Origin: JAJTFW01 sp964534995
Lineage (GTDB): Bacteria > Bacteroidota > Bacteroidia > AKYH767-A > OLB10
Direction: 5' to 3'
Assembly (NCBI GenBank): GCA_964534995.1
Contig: CAZHSC010000016.1
Span: forward strand, 1 to 53,950
Length of the DNA: 53,950 bases
The notes under the pieces: model-generated
Seen by the model: only the letters and a program-made list of their open reading frames with translations
What the model was told of the DNA's origin: nothing
The model's database searches: none
Shown here: one piece after another, positions 53,325-53,950 of the stretch
Layout: the number at the start of each line of letters is the position of its first letter
How positions within the stretch are numbered: position 1 is the first letter of the stretch
Position numbers and translations under genes: made by a program

Positions 53325-53899
53325 AGAAAAATTATTTTATAACAAATTATCAACCCGAAGGGACAAAAACGCAGCAGTATTTAGATGAAAAAGGTACATA
53401 TACACACATGACTTTTTTAAAATCTCCATTAAAGAATGGTCGTTTAACCTCAAGATTTAATTTGAGTAGATTTCATCCTGTTTTGATGGAAGTAAAGGCA
53501 CATTTGGGAACTGATTTTGCGGCTCCAAAAGGCACACCAATTCTTGCAACGGCTGATGGAATTGTTGAAGTAGCTGGTTCTACAAGTAATAATGGAAACT
53601 TTGTTAAAATCAAACACGATAAAGTATATGAAACTCAATATTTGCACATGAGTAAAATTGAGAAAGGCATGAAAAAAGGTACTCGTGTTAAGCAAGGTCA
53701 GGTAATTGGATATGTTGGCAGCACTGGTTTGGCAACTGGACCTCATGTTTGTTATCGTTTTTGGAAAAATGGAAAACAAGTCGATCCATTAAAAGAAAAG
53801 TTGAATGTAAGTAAATCTATTCCTAAAAATCAAATGCCTCAGTTTGAACAAGTTGTGCAGGCTCAAAAAGCAAAATTGCATAATATCTTAATTGGATGA
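53318..53899 (+). pseudogene. M23-family metallopeptidase, N-terminally truncated
   Basis: A 193-aa frame holding a complete LytM-like Zn-peptidase domain that would cut peptidoglycan cross-links: HLGTDFAAPKGTP (His62, Asp66), QYLHMSKI (His110) and GPHVCYRFWKNGKQVDP (His143). Family members I know in Bacteroidota are about 400 aa, with an N-terminal signal and accessory domain. Here nothing precedes FITNYQPEGTKTQQ except a GTG at 53318, with an in-frame stop at 53312. GC content falls to about 35 percent. Either a true 5' deletion or an assembly join lies near 53303-53340. It overlaps murB by 1 nt. Confidence 0.7.
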
Positions 53900-53950
53900 T
53901 GGAAACACTCACTAATTTTTCATTAAAACCCTACAATACTTTTGGATTAG
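53899..53950 (+). CDS. murB: Start of UDP-N-acetylmuramate dehydrogenase (partial)
   Basis: The last 52 bases read METLTNFSLKPYNTFGL, the N-terminus of MurB with its conserved NTFG motif in the FAD-binding domain. MurB reduces UDP-GlcNAc-enolpyruvate in peptidoglycan synthesis. The gene runs off the window. The start codon shares one base with the stop of the peptidase frame. Only 17 residues are visible, so the call rests on that motif and on the peptidoglycan-related neighbour. Confidence 0.6.
   Translation, partial: METLTNFSLKPYNTFGL

Noticed and set aside
1..53950. tRNA, rRNA, CRISPR arrays, riboswitches or phage genes
   Set aside because: No cloverleaf, regularly spaced repeats, conserved rRNA stretches or phage structural genes were noticed on reading. 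A tRNAscan-SE and Rfam search would be decisive.

Overview
The window reads as an environmental member of the phylum Bacteroidota, probably a draft or metagenome scaffold. Supporting signs are two proteins with type IX secretion (T9SS) type A sorting tails, one with a type B (gliding-motility-associated) tail, the GldF/GldG transporter pair with a DUF4340 partner, an OstA-like protein of the Bacteroidota type, DUF4834-like and YfhO proteins, and many matches to the Bacteroidota -7 promoter consensus TAnnTTTG. Two 10-N runs (in purA and at the end of a methyltransferase gene) are scaffold gaps.

Layout. 1-2237: an IS1634-family insertion sequence with 14-bp perfect terminal inverted repeats, flanked by two apparently identical 215-bp direct repeats that are best read as an unusually long target-site duplication. 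2183-9592 (all minus): housekeeping genes dnaN, a RelA/SpoT (p)ppGpp enzyme, a Fur-family regulator, a STAS protein, purA and an OstA-like outer-membrane-biogenesis protein. 9708-13189 (minus): gldF, gldG and a DUF4340 gene. 13311-19491 (plus): a polysaccharide export module with a GT4 glycosyltransferase, Wza-like lipoprotein, Wzc-like tyrosine kinase with a Tyr-Gly tail, RfbC epimerase and WecA-like initiating transferase. 19493-23910 (minus): trmD, a ctlX / CaiB-type CoA-transferase / GNAT operon, a 1-Cys peroxiredoxin and aroQ. 23965-27646 (plus): xerD, then a ferredoxin reductase-like flavoprotein, a KirBac-like potassium channel and a TPR protein resembling eukaryotic RMDN proteins. 27700-48519: a glycan locus with a flippase, two class II asparagine synthetase-like amidotransferases, methyltransferases, glycosyltransferases, a polysaccharide deacetylase-like protein, a GNAT protein and a YfhO membrane protein, interleaved with three T9SS cargo proteins. 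48808-52994: a DUF4834-like gene, carB and an alpha/beta hydrolase. 53107-53265: rpmH, which is very short. The last 0.65 kb is AT-rich and holds an N-terminally truncated M23 peptidase and the first 17 codons of murB; this may be a chimeric join.

The most useful non-gene observations are these. (1) Seven genes have an exact TAnnTTTG element 4-8 nt before their start codon, five of them with a gap of exactly 4 nt, which implies leaderless mRNAs. (2) The carB leader contains a 27-codon, almost wholly hydrophobic ORF. (3) The IS with its 215-bp duplication left the adjacent OstA-like gene intact. (4) A flavoprotein, K+ channel and RMDN-like gene are linked. I found no tRNA, rRNA or CRISPR array. 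Apart from 1-489, no stretch longer than 300 bp lacks a gene.
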